Assembly (NCBI RefSeq): GCF_005239225.2
Contig: NC_133288.1
Coordinates: 22,636,169-22,700,168, forward strand
Length of the DNA stretch: 64,000 bases
Direction of reading: 5' to 3'
Source of the DNA: Populus alba
Lineage: Eukaryota; Streptophyta; Magnoliopsida; Malpighiales; Salicaceae
The position numbers were made by a program, and so were the translations under genes. The notes under the pieces are model-generated. The model was not told the DNA's origin. It made no database searches and saw only the letters and a program-made list of their open reading frames with translations. This document shows, piece by piece, positions 60,601-64,000 of this stretch. How positions within the stretch are numbered: the first letter of the stretch is position 1; the number at the start of each line of letters is the position of its first letter.

Positions 60601-62617
60601 CCTGCAACAAAGTTCAACAGTTAGCTTCAACAGCAATAGCCAACAAAGTTCCCAAATTGTCTGCTTCGTCGTCCATTATAACTTGTGCATAATAGAAAAA
60701 CTCTTGTTGTATGACCTTCTTCCACTAGGAGAACTCCATCCCTGCATATAATATGTACATGAAAGGTGTCAATATCTTTTAATTCAATGTCATAAAGGGG
60801 TCGCTTCTTTTGTTTTCAGAAGTCCGAAACCGCAACTCACTTCTCTGTTCTTTTAATTCTAGCCAAAAAGAAGCATATCATAACAACAAAACAAAGATAT
60901 GATAATACTAAGAAATTCTTGATTAAATTATTTGTAAAATAAGGCTTAACTACCTCCGATAGGCACTCTAAAAGTGTTTTGCAGCATTCTTGGTAAAGGA
61001 GAGCGACCCCAAATTGATCAGCTAACAAAAGAGCCTGCAGGAGCAAGGTTCCGAATTCCGTGGAATCTTCCAAACTGAGTTCTCCACTATACATGAATTC
61101 AAGCATAACCTTGAAGGCTTCAGGTGACACATCCCTTAAGAAAACCTCTGAGGAGCTACTCTCACTCATTCCATTTGTAAACATCTGTTGAATTCATTTA
61201 ATCAGGTATTATGTAGTTGTCAGTTCCTTGTACCGTGAAAACATACTTTCATAAAACATTTCCAAAACATGCTATGCAGAGAACATGGAGACACTAGAAG
61301 CTAGATGAAGATGGTTCACCTTTGAAAATGGAACACTCCATAAACTTAGAATGACTTTGTGAGGTTGAGCAACAAGACCATGACCCTCAATGTAAATGTT
61401 TATGTCACTATAGTCTCCAGTCGACTGCAACTGTTTAAGCCTTTGCACATTTATAGGCAGTTGAGAAGGGAAGGCCATACAAGAATGGGGCTGGGAGCTT
61501 GGATATGACAATTCCACATTCTTACCAGAGTCAAACAACTTTTTATTCAATTTAAATCGCTCCACAATTTCCTCACAGAGCTTCCCCAGTGGCATCACTT
61601 CAAATTGTAAGCTCAATGCCCATAGAGAACCAAGTTGTGACTCTGAAATCTATATCAAAGAGGGAACGGAGTGAGATTAAACAGCCCAAAAGTAACTAGA
61701 AGTGATTCTGGCAGCTAGAGTCATTCTTAAAAGAAAAAACATGACAAGAAGACAAAAGGCAGAATCATCCTCGTTAAAGATGCGTAAAATCTGTAAATGT
61801 GGAACAGTTACGATACCTGTGTGTGGCCGGTGTATATATATTGAAGAAGTGCGTGAAGAATTGGATATGTTGCATCCTGTAGCTGAATAACATCTTCATT
61901 TGACGAGCTCAAAGGAAAATTACCAGATGCTTGTAAGATAACCTTATGAGCTGGGACAAGTCTTTCCTCCTTGCCAACAACGAACAATACATCAGATAAT
62001 TCCCAACTCTCAAGAAAATTCTCAAGTCCCCGTCTCTCATAGCTCATCTGTCCACCTTCTAACTCCTCTTCTCCATCATCAGTCCCCTCATATTCTCCAG
62101 AGTCAACTTGCTTCCATAACAACATATGATTCTTTGGCAACGGCAACACATTGACATTTCTATACCCGACATGTTTATCCCAGCTGCTAAGACCAATATA
62201 CCGAACGCTACAATTTGGATTTGAATCTAACCACTGAAACACAAGATTCTGAAAAGGGTATCTCCCTTTTCCGACACTAATCAAACCATCATAAATACTG
62301 ATCCAATAACTTTGAAACATGGATGAGCAGCAAAGCGCAACACCTTCCTCATCAACTACTGTTTTGCCATCAACCTCAATTTTCAGTCGACGATTCCTAT
62401 GACTCCCAAGAATCACAGTATAATGAGGACTATTATCCCTCTTATAATGGTAGTGTTGACTCCCTACATTCTCCCTAAACACCACTGTGACATCATTGTG
62501 AGCAAAAGCGTCAAAAGCCACACATCCTCTTCCAGCTTCCCTAAATTTCAAATCTTTCCTCCAAGCACACTGAAATGGTGCTACTGTGAGAAACTTCTTC
62601 TCTTTCTCTTCTATCAT
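57697..62617 (-). CDS. BTB/POZ domain protein with F5/8C domain (At2g30600-like)
   Basis: Twelve exons, 5' to 3': 62617-61817, 61649-61320, 61184-60954, 60601-60440, 60013-59801, 59719-59672, 59579-59521, 58807-58675, 58565-58491, 58403-58323, 58120-58052 and 57915-57697. All have GT/AG ends and agreeing phases, giving 806 residues, the usual length. Order: an N-terminal domain of about 200 residues (AFDAFAHNDVTVVFRENVGS, WISIYDGLISVGKGRYPF); first BTB (ELSDVLFVVGKEERLVPAHK, residues ~205-290); second BTB (DYSDINIYIEGHGLVAQPHK, ~345-440); BACK-type helices (LQAVSSIPSC..., ~445-560); and a discoidin/F5-8C-like beta domain (RITITASSPPSRYTD, WWMVDIGQDHQL) to the C-terminus. BTB-BACK proteins commonly act as CUL3 substrate adaptors (family knowledge); no specific substrate is known to me. 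The gene looks intact. Confidence 0.93.
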
Positions 62618-64000
62618 CTCTTCCTCACTATCGAAAAAAAAAATACAATCACTTATAGGAGCCTAGAGATTCCAAGTAAGGGCCGCCACCTTATCTATCA
62701 GGAAAAGGAAATCATGAACAGTTGTATTAGATTTTAGGCTCTAAAATTCCCATAGCTCAAACAAATAAAAACCATCAAAATCAATTGATCAAACTATGAC
62801 AAAATGTTGATATTAAATAACAATAGCAACCTGCTGAATTATCTAGAGAGAAACCTAGAATCTGCCACAAACAAAACCATCCAACTTGACAAAAAAAACT
62901 GTTAAACCCATCATCAATCCTACACCACAATCTCATTTCAAAGACAATAACAGTACATTAAAATATCTTCAAAACATACCCAAAAAAGGCCATGGCCCAT
63001 GAAAAAGATGACGATAAGTAACAACAAAATATCAGATTCAATGTAAGTTTTTTCTTTACCTGATAGAATATTCAAGGGACCATCTTCGTCGACAACTTGA
63101 ACACGAAAAATAATGAGGACCAGATTCAAATGACAGATATTTTAGATCATCAACTTGAAAAGGAGGAAACTTTATGAGAGAGAGAGAGAGAGAGAGACAC
63201 TTCTGTTCTGGTTTTGTTTTTTGTTTTTTTTTAAGGATCAGGATGCCACGTAGATGAGTCGTGGCTTAGATAAATTTGGTTGTTTGGAAAGCGAAACGTG
63301 GCACTTAACGGTACACGTGTTTAGACAGGACTGCTCTACTCAGAACTGCTACCTCCTTTCTGACAAGGTCAGTCAGCCAGTGTTGATTTTCATTAATCTC
63401 TGCTACATTTGTGACAAATACTACTAATGATAGAATTTTGCTTTAAAATAAGAGCCATGTGAGATTTATAGCAATTACAAATATTTTTAAAAAAGTTCAA
63501 TTTTTTATATTTTTTATTTTAAATTATTGTAGTGTTCTTTCTTAAAATATTTTCCATTTAAAATCACATTAAAATAATATATATTTAAAAAAACGCTATT
63601 ATACTGACAAGAATAACTATTGATAAGTTAAAGATTAAGTTTAATCAATTTTACTCGATTGAATAAGGATTTTTTTTTAAATTTGAATTTTATAACTAGA
63701 AAACATACATAGATATAAAAGAGAAAAAAAATATATCTTTAAATTTTGTAGAGTTGCTAAAATGAGTAAATATTGATATTTATTCAAAATTCCTCAATTT
63801 TGATATGGATGATTTATACATTAAATAGTTTAAGATTATGAATTAATTAATCTAAATGACTGAAAACTAACTCTATTTAACAAAGAAATCGAAAAAAATA
63901 TGATATATAAACAAAAAAAAAAAATCAGTTTTATTAAATGAATGCAGTACAGGGCTTTTAGTACTTCTGATTTGCGCTATTTGTAGTTTTATGATCTTGA
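62618..64000. other. BTB gene 5' flank and AT-rich DNA
   Basis: A leader and possible 5' UTR intron lie at 62618-63175, bounded by a (GA)n repeat. AT-rich spacer with no gene continues to the window end. Confidence 0.4.
63174..63198. repeat. (GA)n microsatellite
   Basis: About 12 GA dinucleotides in the probable 5' leader of the BTB gene. GA/CT tracts are common in plant 5' UTRs and core promoters. Confidence 0.85.

Overview
This window is nuclear DNA from a flowering plant. The genes carry many short introns with GT...AG ends and very AT-rich intergenic DNA lies between them. The proteins are typical of angiosperms: plastid branching enzyme class I, a CRP1-type PPR protein, DUF760, peroxisomal acyl-activating enzyme and plant-type FMO. 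Codon and protein flavour plus the abundant AT-rich dispersed repeats suggest a woody eudicot, most likely Populus/Salicaceae. That species call is my inference from memory, not something the sequence proves.

Layout. 0-4.9 kb: AT-rich DNA with two identical tRNA-Leu(UAG) genes. 4.9-7.3 kb (+): DUF760 plastid protein, 7 exons. 8.9-14.05 kb (-): TSR1, the 40S pre-ribosome maturation factor, 21 exons. 14-18 kb: gene-free, with a degenerate tandem array of about 100-bp units. 18.07-21.67 kb (+): CRP1-like PPR gene with a dense cluster of 1-nt frame breaks. 22-26.5 kb: poorly resolved minus-strand coding evidence. 28.3-29.6 kb (-): broken BAHD acyltransferase. 31.1-33.5 kb (-): intact flavin monooxygenase. 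35.2-37.6 kb (-): peroxisomal acyl-activating enzyme. 40.7-41.4 kb (+): small basic protein with a KEN box. 42.2-44.4 kb (-): dolichol-phosphate mannose synthase, again with clustered indels. 45.1-51.0 kb (-): starch branching enzyme I, 14 exons. 52.4-54.2 kb: decayed Ty1/copia remnant. 55.15-56.87 kb (+): SmD3. 57.7-62.6 kb (-): BTB/POZ-F5/8C protein, 12 exons.

Most genes are unrelated housekeeping genes (rRNA maturation, splicing, glycosylation, starch). The only stretch where neighbours could work together is 28-38 kb. There a CoA ligase, a dead CoA-dependent acyltransferase and an FMO lie on the same strand, which could be the remains of a small specialised-metabolism group.

I found no CRISPR, phage or other exotic system. 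The most useful unusual signal is technical or evolutionary. Two clusters of mostly homopolymer +/-1 indels (18.8-19.4 kb and 43.4-44.4 kb) and one missing splice-donor base in SmD3 disrupt genes that otherwise look conserved and functional.
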